From NCBI GenBank assembly GCA_013400155.1, contig VXBM01000045.1, forward strand, positions 1,639,209 through 1,703,208: DNA of 64,000 bases, written 5' to 3'. Of the stretch, positions 41,052 to 64,000 are shown in pieces; position 1 is the stretch's first letter; the number at the start of each line of letters is the position of its first letter. This stretch comes from Helopsaltes ochotensis (lineage: Eukaryota; Chordata; Aves; Passeriformes; Locustellidae). A program made the position numbers and the translations under genes. The notes under the pieces were generated by a model, which was not told the DNA's origin, ran no database searches, and saw nothing but the letters and a program-made list of their open reading frames with translations.

Positions 41052-44000
41052 AACAAGCATGTAGAGTAGACCAAAGGCTCCTTTGTGGAGAAAGCATATA
41101 ATCTGCAAGACAGACTGGTGTCTCTTCTGCTCGATGCTGTTCACAGACAGCAGAGCAAAGAAAAATAAGTGTTTGATTCACTCTCTCACATACTACACTA
41201 TCAAGTGAGTCAGATAATAAAAAAACCTGATTTAACCCTTCTCAAGTAATTTCACTTAAACCATGAAGTGTCATCCTCTTTTGGTGATTGCACTTTTTCC
41301 AGCAGTGACAATCCATGCAGCCGAAGGACTAGGTCTGAAATTCAGAGATGAAAGGTGCAAATGATGGGCATGAATTTTTCCAAGTTAAAATTTATCTTTA
41401 ATTAGCATCTTAATACTTTCTTTTCTGACACAGAAGAGCACGTCTCATATTTTGAAGCATTTTTAATACAGTCCACAGTTCTCTTTCACTGCAGAGCCAG
41501 CTCACCATATCCACTAACTTGACTGAGCATTTCTGGCAGCAGCTCCTCCTGGTGCAAAAGGCTGGAGGCTGGGCTCCCAGGGCTGCAAATTCAGTTGTCA
41601 GGTGAACCTGTGGGAGATCTCACAACACTTTGGATAAAGCTCTGCAGATAAGACAAGACCTGGGAGTTGCAGCTGGTAGACCCTGGTGTCAAGGAGATGT
41701 GCCAGCCTCTCACAGCAATTACAAAGTGTTATCCCTGCCTTGCTGTGAGGGGTAATAGTTCAGCCATCAACACAAAAAATATTGGCAAGACATAGCTGCT
41801 GTTATAGAATCAATTTGTCTAACTAAGATGGGAAAGCAGAATAGATTAACTACCGATGAGCAGTTGAACAACTTTTTCATCTGAATTTGTATTTTAACCC
41901 ACACAACTCTCAGCAACAAACACTTCAATAGATGCTCTTTTTATATTTCACATCAATGGCCCTCACATGAACCTATCATTTCAGAAGATTAATCTTTCCT
42001 GTAAGAAAATTGCAGATTGGCAGGACTCAGGAGTCACACTAAGAGGGCCATAGGTATTATCCTTTTACCACCTAGATTCACAGATTGCCAGTAACAAATA
42101 ACTGTGAAATTTATATTGCAAATAATTAGATTTACAGTCTTTGAAAAACTGACAGTTTTTTCCCCATTCTGACTTGAGTGCTAAACAGCAGAGAAGGTGC
42201 TATAAAACATCAAGAGTCTATCACACCCTCTATTCTGTGTATCTTCCTTCCCAGCAGAGTTTAGAAGGACATGCAGGACAAGACTGCAAAGCCCATAAGC
42301 CAAGTAAAATTTCTCCTAGCCCAATAACTTACTCTTCAGCAAAATTATTCCATGCCACCCCATCATGTTTTATTTTATTTTTTGATTTGAGAAGTTAACC
42401 TATAAACACAGGAGTAACACAAATAAGGTCTGTTTCTTCAGATGGTCTGATCAAGGTAACACTGGATAATCACAGGGCAAAGCCTAAAACCCAGCCTGAA
42501 AATCGCTAAGTCCTGAAAATGAGCTAACAGGATTTGCTCATTTAAGTTTGGGAGTCCAAGTGTGTAAAACCTGGAGCACTTCACTAAATTCCTCCCCAGG
42601 TAAAAAGACTAAGTCAGTTCACTGAAGTGAGCAGGAATTATATGCAGCTGAGAAACCAAAGGTTTTCTACAGCTTTCCTTTGGAGGCCTACCTTACAGCA
42701 AGATCAATGAAAAAAAAACCCTTTCAAATTCAGATTTGCAAAGATTTTGACATTCAGATTTTGACAGAATGGCTTATGGCAAGCTCTGGTGTTACACATT
42801 CCTTTTGTCTTTTAAGTGCATACAATTTATATCAACACCTCCTTTGACAGGGTCACTTTACTTGTTTTTGTGTATTTAAAATTTATATACTTTTCAGACT
42901 ACTGAAAGTAGTGTTTAATTAGATCTTACACCTTTTCTGCTTTTACATACACAGGTACGACTGAAAGACAGGCCTTGCCTCACATCCTCACAACTTAACA
43001 GCAGTTACTGTGAAATTAAGGTTTTCAGATGTTCTATTTTCGCATTTATCATTTGCCAGAAATATTATCCAGCATGGTATTAAATAAAGGAAAAAATTAT
43101 TCTAGCTGATATGTCACAGCAATCACAGCAAACAGAAGTCATAGACTTTGAGAGCATCATTATAAGCTGATCATCTTTAAAAATATTTAACAAAAAGCTC
43201 CTGGGTCTGCTTTAGCAGCTGAACCTGAACTCAGCGAGGAAGTGACTGAACAGAATCAGACATTCTCATTAAGTAAAATTAGCCAAGTGCAATTTGCCTG
43301 GCTGGTTCACTCTATGTATTAGCATTTATATTCAGTCAGTGATGAGCTTAATCAGGTTTTTCGAACAAAAAGGAAAAATCTCCTCAAAACCCAGAAACCT
43401 ATCAGGTTTATTAGTAACAGTTTGCACTTCCATTGTAAAAAGGCAGTTAAGAAACTGAAGAAAATTGCCTGCTCAGAAGTGTACCTGAGTAGCTACCAGC
43501 AATCTTTCCTCATAGCAGGAACATGACCTCACATACATGCTGGCTGATTGCGGCCAGATTTACTGGAGACAAAAGAAGACATTTCATTAAAGGGCAAACG
43601 CCAGGAGGCTACAAGGAGCTGCCACAGGGCCTCACTGGAAAGGACAGGTTTGCCCTCTGATTGCAAAGATTCTATCACAAGGTCTTTTCCCTTCTTCCTC
43701 AATGAATGCCTCTCTAAGGGCTGTCAGGCCCAAAAAACAGAAAAAGAAATGTGATGGCATCTAAGGAGAAAGGCGTCCGCAGTAGTGCTGATGTGACAAA
43801 TGGAGAGCAGAAACAATCCCAGGGAGCCTGGTCCTGCTGGTGGGCACTTACCTGCAGCAGCAACAGAACTGAAGATGAGAGGCTGAAAGAGCACCCAGGT
43901 GTGGTAGGAAGGTGGCTGCTGCGGCTGACCGTGTGTGCTGATACCTCTGTCAAATTTAACCCCACAGACCTTCTGAACATCAGAAAGGAAGCAAAAACCT

Positions 44001-47000
44001 TTGTAGATTTTAAGACAAGCTATGGAAAGTAGCACTGGTGAAAAAAAAAAAGGTTCCACACAAATAGCTTGTTTTATAAAATTCAACTTGGCAATGCCCC
44101 TGTCAGACAGCTGGGCACAAAGTATGTCCTAACACATGTTGAGAGCTTTGAAATTTTTTATAAATTATGCCTCAATGCATCCTGGTTTGCAAAGCATTAC
44201 AGCAACAAAAGCTGGCCAAAGGAACAGCATTGCTGCAGCCCTTCCCACATGCACTGCACACCTATGAGGTATTCGGAAAAAAACAACTTAATGACAATCA
44301 CCCCAGAATTATAATTTGTAAGCCCGGTTATTCTCTTAAGGCAGACAACTGCTTTATCTGAGCAGCATGAAATGAGGCTTTGACCCTCTGTCGTTTGTTC
44401 TTTATTCCTTGGGTCCATGGCTAACTGCTCTCTTTACAGCACGTTTCTATAGTGATCAACTGCTGAACTGGTACTCAATATTATTTCCCTTTTCACCTGC
44501 CATACTTCAGATTTGGAAACTCAGTTAATTGTTATTGAAACAATATTCCAAAAACTTACCCTCAGGCTGTAGTAAGATGGCACAGTGGATACTTCATCAC
44601 TCTAACTTCACCAGCTCTTGAAAGAACAAATAAATGCAGCATTTATAGATGAAAGAAAATTTATCACAGCTCACAATTATTTGAGAAGCCAATACATAAG
44701 GGACCAGGAAGAAACTAATTCCCAGCATCTCAGAAAAGTACCAGACTCCTCCTTTCAGGCAAGCATTTCATTTCATCAGCAGTTTTTTTACTGTGCATCA
44801 GTTGTATTAAGAGCACTTTGCCTCAAGTGGAGCCCCTTCCCAGAGAGTAACAACTAGGACAGGTTTTACAGGTGGAAAAAGCACTGTGTCCCCAAAGGAG
44901 ACAGGGGAGCCCATTCTTAAATCCATCAATATGGCAATGAATCATCCTCCCAAGATGAAGACTAAAACATTAAGGGTGGAATACAGTAGGTAGAAGTAAT
45001 ACAGAAAAAAAAAATTTAAAATTCTCCTGGTTCAAGTTTTATACATGCAAATAAACATTATGACAGGGGCAACTCGAATGAGATGTGAAGTACTGAGCAG
45101 GAAGACCAGGTGTATTTATCTTCCTGGAAGCTGGAAGCAGGAAGATATTAAACTATGCTTTCTGCTAAATTGCTGCTGCCAGTTATTGACAAAGTTGTCA
45201 ATTATCCAGGATTATTTAGACTGATGATACCTGAAGAAATGCGGATTTAGAAACACTTGGGACTAAAAGGGGAGATAGGAATGCGCTGCAGATGATAAAT
45301 GGAGTGGATTGAAAGAAAAAGAGCAAAGAAGCAGTTTCAGAGGGTATAATTAAATATCCTTAATTAGCACATTACACTACTACAATGAAACTGACTTTCA
45401 ACGCTGGATTTTAGAAAATAAATGTAACTGAGTTGATGAAAGACTAAGACCCTTCTATGCCATAAGACTGGCATAGAATTTATTCAGATAACTTCTATTT
45501 TGCTAATGTTTAAATAACTTAATTACACCTAAAAATTGCACTTACTGTGCAGGTCTTCAAGCAGTCAGATATTAAATCACCATTAGATAGATTTTACTGA
45601 AATTGGTCAGACCATGCATTAGGGAAAGAGAACAGTGTTTGATTTCAATAGTTGAGTAATCATGTAGCTTAATGCACATGGATAAAGCAGGTACCAACAG
45701 GTAAAAGTTATGCAGCAACTGGCACCATATTGTTTTTAAATTGGTCCAGGAAAAAGAATTTATTTTGAGCAGGCATTTGTGAAGTGTTTTGAAATTCTTG
45801 GAAGAAACTTCTCACAATATCACAAAGCTGTGCTCTATTAAAACATGTTCTGCTGGATTAAGAGACATTTGCTACCACCATTTTTTCAACAGAATGGAAG
45901 ACGTTTTACTGTGTTCATGAAGAGACAGGTTAGTATTTCAATGCAAGACTTGCAGGAGCTAGGCCTAAGTCACAGTTTTGGCATTGTTTGGTCACACAAG
46001 TTTCTTAGCTTTTTCTATACCTCTCTTGATATACAATGGACCAGCAGTTCCTCCCTCCCAGACATTTTGAACAGGTTACATAAATCCACAACCAAGGTAT
46101 TAAGGATATAGTTGGAAGACAGCAGAAAAAGCATTGACATAAGAGGCTGTCAGATATGATTCTATAATTCTATATGGCAACACCCCAGTGTTACTCATAC
46201 AACCATTCTAAAATCATTTTGGTAACTCCTATGACACAAACTGTACATTCCCAACATGTAAAGGTTTTATTTGCTACACTATCAGGAATTCAAGTTACTT
46301 TCATGGATCAGGAGGAACAGATGCAGCATGGCAGCGGAAGGAGTTTAGGAAAGGTGAAGAAGCCAAGGCAGAAGCCAGCAAAGCCTGGGGGAAACATGTT
46401 GACAAGACAGAGGGCACTGAAAAACTAAATTGCCTGTTTTAGGTAATCATCACTGAAAAGCAATGTACTTCAGAGACTCTATCTGTATCCAATTCCAAAT
46501 GTAATTTATAAATACAGAACTTTTCAGTCTTTTTGTTGCTGTTTTCTACTTATGATAAGAAGTTTAGGACATAAGAGGAAAAACCCTCAACAACAAACCA
46601 CTAACACTTTGTCTTGGTTTGCCTTGCTTTAATTTTTCTGCAAGACACGGCATCCCTCTGCTGGGCAAAGCCAGATCTAACAGCAGGGAGGGGTGAACCA
46701 AAACTGATGGAACAATAAAACAAAATCAGCCTGTGCAGACTGAAAGATAAGTAAGGAAAGAGGACTGAGGCAATGTATGGCTACCCAAATGCCTAAGAAA
46801 ATAAGGGGCTCAGGTACAAACCATTAAACAAACAGAATTCAGAATTTAGATTTATTTCTCCAGAAAGTAACATTTTTCATAACGTCTTTAAAATGAGTCA
46901 CCTTGAAGGAACTGTCATCTTGACAAACACCAGTTCTCTAACTCCAAAAGCAACCGTTGCAATATTTAGGAAAACAGGACACTGAAAGAGTTCCCTAAAG

Positions 47001-47584
47001 CAAAAGATTTGTGCCCATGAAAAAGCCAAATGATGAGTGATGAAGCCTGTACTGCATCAATCTGGCAATGCACCTGCCTAAATGCTTACGCATTCATAAC
47101 ATTGGTTTCCAGGAGAATTATGACAAACCTTAAGCAAACCTTCAGAATAGTTCATCTTTTTTCCTTTAGCCATTACTTTCTAACAGGACAACCATAGGAC
47201 AAATACAGGACAATGTCACACATCAGCAGTGATGCAGAGAAAAAACAAACAGAAGAAATGTGTGGTATCACGCACATTTTTGGGAAATGTCAGCTAAATC
47301 TTACTCTTACCTCTGAAGCATGATAAATAGAGAGGTTAAATCTTTTTCTCATCAGCCCTGAAACTGGAGTATAGTTGCCCATTTTGTTTCAGACTTCTTG
47401 TTTTGTTCTACAAATGACTGCTCAGTTCTCTAGCGGTTGCAGTAGTACTCATTTTTAGACCAAATAAAGATTGTAAAAAAGGCTGTTTAAAAGTAGCATT
47501 CTATGAAGAGACTTCTAGGAAACAATTTTTTTCTTTGTTAAAAATATAAACACAAAACAAATTTTGATACTATTTTTTGCCCCT

Positions 47585-47590
47585 TTTATT
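47585..47590 (-). terminator. C15orf40: C15orf40 polyadenylation signal
   Basis: AATAAA on the minus strand, about 700 bp beyond the C15orf40 stop codon. Cleavage would fall near 47565-47575. Chosen because no equally good signal lies closer to the stop; the 3' UTR length is therefore inferred. Confidence 0.45.
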
Positions 47591-48281
47591 AAAAACAGTC
47601 ATTACAGGTGACATACAATTGGCAAAGATATACATGACCATATCTCTACTTTTAAGGACACTATTTACAGACTTTTACAAGGTGATCCCATATGTGCAAT
47701 GAACAGGTTCTGTATTAGTTTTTCATATTGAAAACTTCTGGGGTTTTTTCAGTTGTTCAGTAGATTCTACTTTCAGTTTGTCTGTGTGATCAACAACAGC
47801 ACACTGGCTTCAAAGACATTTATTTTAGATATCTCTAAGTGCCCACAGTGAAAAGCTGCACACAGTACCTGCTGTGAGATACCAGAGAGAACAGTCTCCT
47901 TTAGGTCTCTGCCATCCAGATTTGTCCTTTTGTACCACTTCCCACCTGGAAGGCTATCACTCCAAGCCTCTCACTTTGTTAAACAGTGTTTGCTTCACTA
48001 AGAAAAGCACTTCCTAAACCATTTGTTTAGGGACCAGAAAAGAGGAAAAATTTTACCCACAGGAAACTGCAGAGCAGAAGGAAGTCTGTAGTGACAGTTT
48101 TCTATTCAAACGTACAGAAAAACTTCAAAACTTCAGCACCTATATTAACAAGGGGGGCTGGGGGAAAAGAAATATCTTCCTGTAGTCATTACCCACATTC
48201 TCAACAGCACTACCTTAAGTAAGAAAGAATATCAGTCCACATTCCAAGATGCTTTTTCCTATTTCCTGCTCTTGTTTTAGA

Positions 48282-50319
48282 TCAACTGGAAGCTTCTTTT
48301 TTCAGTTTTTCTAAAATCTCATCTGGTGTCGCTGATACCAAAATCTTCACCACTTTGTCACGTGATTTACCCCCCTGGTTTAGATAAACACAGAAAAAAC
48401 CCGTATTTCAGAGAATCACCCTTTAAGGTAAGAAAACAGTGCTATTTATAAAATGCTGAGAAACAAATTAAGCAGTTTGCCCATGATTCAGGAGAAACAA
48501 GACTTGCATAGTTTTGTCTCTACCTTTTCACAACACAGTGCTCAATTCCTTGGTCATCTTATCCTTTACCACTACTCTTTAAAAGACTTCTACAACTACT
48601 CCATTAAACCAACAGATAAAAATTAAAAGCACCATTTTTCATTGTGCCCATATGCTCATAAACTATAAATGGAAATGGCTGGAAAGACTGACTTCAAGTA
48701 CAATAAATTAATAAATCAAATTATTTATTCGGTGCAATGAATAAAACAGAGTTTCTGCTCACCAAAGTCAAGACATGCAAATTCTAGTACAGAGAAACTC
48801 TTGAGGCCCAGCTACAACCCAAGTGCTTACATACGCTCTTGCTTGTGTGACAGTTAAATGTCAGAATCTTTTAATTCAATTACAGAAGTTATTTTTTAAA
48901 AATAAAGTTATTAATAAAATGCACATTCTCAGCAGAACACAAATTCTGTGAACTCATTTGACATGAAAACAAGAGAATCTTTGAAGAACACAGAAAACAT
49001 GAACTACAGATACTTGTAAAACATTATCATAACTCTTCAGATTAAAAGATCTTAAGACCAGCCATAGTTCTTCCTACACTAAGTTTGTTCTCAGTAAATC
49101 ATACTAACTCAACTGAACTTTTTGAAGAGTCTTTCAGACTGAACTTGGAGTAGCTCCCTATATACAATGTGTGTCAAAATCTTGAATTTCGACTGCAGTA
49201 GAGCATGACTGAAAGGAAAAAAAGGAAGTACCTTCTCTAAAGTAACCTCACTCTTCTTCACTTGGAGCACCTTAGAGAGGTAGCGACACAGCTCTGCATT
49301 TGCCTCTCCTTCCGATGGAGGTGCAGCAATAGCTACACCTACTGCCTCAGCGGTCACATCTACAACAAATAGTTGGAGGATTTCATGCTCAAAATACTCA
49401 AAACATCTAATCATGATTTAATTTTTTTATTCATAATTTAAAATTAATGTTTATGCTTTCTAAAGCATTTTAATTTAAAACCAAATAAATGTATAGATTA
49501 AAAGGTGATGGCATTTTTACATTTCATAAATTCCCTTGACTGTCAGTACAATCAAATATAAACTCGCGACAATACAAGCAAGTGAAGCCTCCATGCTGTA
49601 GCAGGGTGCAGTCGTGAGCCACCAGCCTTCTCACAGTGGAGGCACCGCTCTGGGTTTCCCTCAATTGCTCGTTCCTGCGCAGGTGTTGTTCTACTCGGCA
49701 CCATGTAACACGACTCAAATCAGGTTACTCCCAACCCCAAAAGCCAATTGTTAAATCAGTCTGCTCAGAGAGTTACGCTGTCAGTGCATTCCCTGTGTTA
49801 CCGAAGGGCCTGGGCACTGTCACAGCCCCTGGGTCCCGCACACGCGGGATGTGAAAGCGGTCCCAATGCGAGCAGGCGCAAGCCCAGGGCTGTAGAGGGA
49901 GAATACGTTTTATTAAATCCAACTTTTATGGCTCTAATAAAACCGCACAGACCCTTCAGACACGAACAGCCTGCACGAAACCACAGATGCCAAACGGAAG
50001 GATGCAGGATCAGGATTTACCCCGTGCTCACCGCGCCACCCAGCGCTGTACAGGGGGGACGCGAACGAGCTACTCCTGAAGAGCCCGAACTCCTCGCTTT
50101 ATTTTTCGGGTGGGATTTTCTGCGTTCCCTCCCTCCGCCCGTTCCTTAGGGTGCAGCGATGCAGCGCCCGGTGCCCCGGCCCACAGACCCACCTGTGACG
50201 GCGCTGCAGCGGGCGCCGGGCTTGGCGCGCACCGCCACCCTCACGGAGCCGCCGCCCGCCGCCACCACCGGGCCCGCGGCGGCGCCCGGCTCCGCGGGGC
50301 CCTTGGCGGCTGCTTTTCC
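48282..50319 (-). CDS. C15orf40: C15orf40 homologue, DUF167/UPF0235 (YggU-like) protein, 5' exon missing
   Basis: Three coding exons on the minus strand, in order 50319-50193, 49359-49232 and 48374-48282, give 348 nt, 115 residues plus stop, with all junctions in phase. The first exon, with the start codon, falls in or beyond the adjacent gap; a CTGTTTCAG acceptor is visible right at the gap edge. The protein belongs to DUF167/UPF0235, a small alpha/beta fold found from bacteria (YggU) to man, of unknown biochemical role. Diagnostic segments: [17 protein letters not shown] (first visible exon), the family signature [20 protein letters not shown] (second), then [28 protein letters not shown] and the closing [13 protein letters not shown] helix (third). 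The N-terminal part is Ala/Gly/Pro-rich and poorly conserved, as usual. Promoter is a CpG island; BTBD1 lies just upstream on the same strand. Confidence 0.95.
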
Positions 50320-50840
50320 CTGAAACAGNNNNNNNNNNNNNNNNNNNNNNNNNNNNNNNNNNNNNNNNNNNNNNNNNNNNNNNNNNNNNNNNNNNNNNNN
50401 NNNNNNNNNNNNNNNNNNNNNNNNNNNNNNNNNNNNNNNNNNNNNNNNNNNNNNNNNNNNNNNNNNNNNNNNNNNNNNNNNNNNNNNNNNNNNNNNNNNN
50501 NNNNNNNNNNNNNNNNNNNNNNNNNNNNNNNNNNNNNNNNNNNNNNNNNNNNNNNNNNNNNNNNNNNNNNNNNNNNNNNNNNNNNNNNNNNNNNNNNNNN
50601 NNNNNNNNNNNNNNNNNNNNNNNNNNNNNNNNNNNNNNNNNNNNNNNNNNNNNNNNNNNNNNNNNNNNNNNNNNNNNNNNNNNNNNNNNNNNNNNNNNNN
50701 NNNNNNNNNNNNNNNGGTTCCTCCGGCACAGCCTCGCCCTGTGCCCGCAGCGGCTGCTCTCTTACAGCCGGCCCCGACCCCGCTCCCTGTCTCGGAACAG
50801 CGCCGCGCCCAGGGACAGGAGAGCGCTGGCGGAGTGTTCA
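49800..50840 (-). promoter_or_regulatory. C15orf40: C15orf40 CpG-island promoter
   Basis: CpG density rises from about 49.8 kb and is maximal at 50.15-50.84 kb around a gap. Exon 2 lies at the inner edge and the lost first exon and start site must be in or just beyond the gap. Beyond 50.85 kb composition falls back to AT-rich sequence, leaving only about 500 bp to the inferred BTBD1 3' end. Confidence 0.65.
50329..50715. other. Assembly gap (387 N)
   Basis: Undetermined bases inside the C15orf40 CpG island. It begins directly upstream of the visible splice acceptor of the first readable C15orf40 exon, so it probably hides exon 1, the start codon and the transcription start. Confidence 1.
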
Positions 50841-51345
50841 TCAGAGCTGGACGTCTGACAGAGACACTTGTTCTACACACGGCCTTTGGACACCCCAAAC
50901 CTGAGTGACCTCCCCCTTTTCCCCCTTAAGAAAGGAAAATTTCTTATTTTGTCTCCTGCATTCTCAAATTATTACTTTAGTATAACGTGGGGGTGAGTAC
51001 AGGTCTTTGTACACGAAGCCATTCTGTTACTACACGCAACATACTGCAAGACACTGAATACTATATACATACAGCAATTGCATCAAATTATTGTATGCAA
51101 CCTGTAAAACCCGTTTGCACACCAATAATCCTTAGGTTTATACTAGGTTTTTTAGTACTAGAATATCCAATGATAAAATAACATCATTACAAGTCTCATA
51201 TTCTCATTTTCACATTATACATTTTTTATAGGCACATATGTATATACAGAGGCTATTTGCATAACCAATTCTATATTCCAAAACAGCCCTTCTGAATTAA
51301 GAGAGATTCTGGAAAGATCTGTTTGTTGCTGAATTTGACTTAACA

Positions 51346-51351
51346 TTTATT
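51346..51351 (-). terminator. BTBD1: Candidate BTBD1 polyadenylation signal
   Basis: AATAAA on the minus strand, about 570 bp past the BTBD1 stop codon. Cleavage near 51325-51335 would leave roughly 500 bp to the C15orf40 CpG island. Other AT-rich variants exist in this UTR, so the site used is uncertain. Confidence 0.4.
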
Positions 51352-51923
51352 TCTTCAGTGCAGCTGCAGATGTTCTCTGCAGTGCAAAGTCCATTAATTC
51401 TCCATGGCTCTTGGAAAGTCAAGATGATGGCAATATGAATGCAGTTTTGCTGATGTACTTCAAAAAAATACAGTAGCAATCCAAGTCCATAGGGTCAATC
51501 CAAGGTCATTTTGGAAAGAAGTGCAAGATGGGACTACAGCAGCAGCTCTACTGTCTTTTATGGACAGATTGGAGAAAACATACACAAGTTGTTCATAACA
51601 AGTAAGGATTTTCCAGTTCAAAAAAAAAATTTACTACATGAGAAACAAAGGGGTGAAAACACAAAGTAATTAACCACAAGGTACTACTGAAAACCAACTT
51701 TTCAATATACAGAGTACTCATCCACTTTACATTTCATTTAGAGGAAAAGCTTAATTACAATCTACCAATAATGATGCAGGAAAAAAAATAGCTTTTCTGG
51801 TACCCCTCAAACAAATTAGTTTTCTTTTACACATTAAAGTAATTTAACAGAACTTTTTAACTGCTGCCAATAGTGAGCTGAAGTCCACTGAGACACCAAC
51901 ACATTGCAGATCATCATGTGAAA

Positions 51924-64000
<12,077 letters not shown>

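Larger units (their letters stand above)
30300..47570. other. Convergent intergenic stretch between RAMAC and C15orf40
   Basis: About 17 kb without a recognisable exon. It holds a CR1 fragment (32155-32645), a possible 5S rRNA-like relic (about 34258-34372), a short GC-rich hairpin (38881-38914), a 62-bp palindrome (39032-39093), an 18-bp tandem duplication (41008-41051) and scattered AT-rich low-complexity segments such as 36160-36215 and 37128-37148. Open frames are short and unconvincing; the longest, at 39495-39965, has no family resemblance. Confidence 0.6.

Noticed and set aside
50110..50904. Frames of 162-264 codons across the second gap
   Set aside because: They read through Ns. Only the 50193-50319 part on the minus strand is real, as a C15orf40 exon bounded by splice sites.

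Overview
The window is vertebrate nuclear DNA, almost certainly from a bird. It is AT-rich with a few sharp CpG islands, has multi-exon genes with GT-AG introns, holds very little interspersed repeat, and contains a CR1-clade LINE fragment of the avian type. The species cannot be read from the sequence. The gene order matches the human 15q25.2 neighbourhood as I recall it: HOMER2 (-), RAMAC (+), C15orf40 (-), BTBD1 (-).

Layout. 1-9.4 kb has no recognisable exon; by synteny it is probably the first intron of HOMER2. A CpG island at 9.4-10.55 kb, broken by an assembly gap (9678-10062), is the best candidate for the HOMER2 promoter, but no HOMER2 exon is visible. 10.6-25.9 kb is non-coding. RAMAC occupies about 26.8-30.3 kb on the + strand: CpG-island promoter with a 13-unit minisatellite just upstream, a probable non-coding exon 1 and two coding exons giving a complete 118-residue protein. 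30.3-47.5 kb is a long convergent intergenic stretch with one CR1 fragment, a possible 5S rRNA-derived relic and a nearly perfect 62-bp palindrome. C15orf40 lies at 47.6-50.3 kb on the - strand; three coding exons are visible and the first is lost in a second gap (50329-50715). BTBD1 runs from 51.3 kb past the right edge on the - strand; eight coding exons are visible and account for roughly residues 103-482 of the family's 482.

The three genes act in separate processes: mRNA cap methylation (RAMAC), an uncharacterised conserved small protein (C15orf40, DUF167), and a BTB-BACK-PHR protein linked to CUL3 and topoisomerase I (BTBD1). Nothing suggests an operon-like relation; the shared feature is a housekeeping CpG-island promoter. 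I found no CRISPR array, complete retrovirus, tRNA gene or novel multi-gene system. The most unusual items are structural: the palindrome at 39.03-39.09 kb, a perfect 86-bp tandem duplication at 22.2-22.4 kb, the minisatellite at the RAMAC promoter, the possible 5S-like relic at 34.3 kb, and a TATA box pointing the 'wrong' way inside the putative HOMER2 island.
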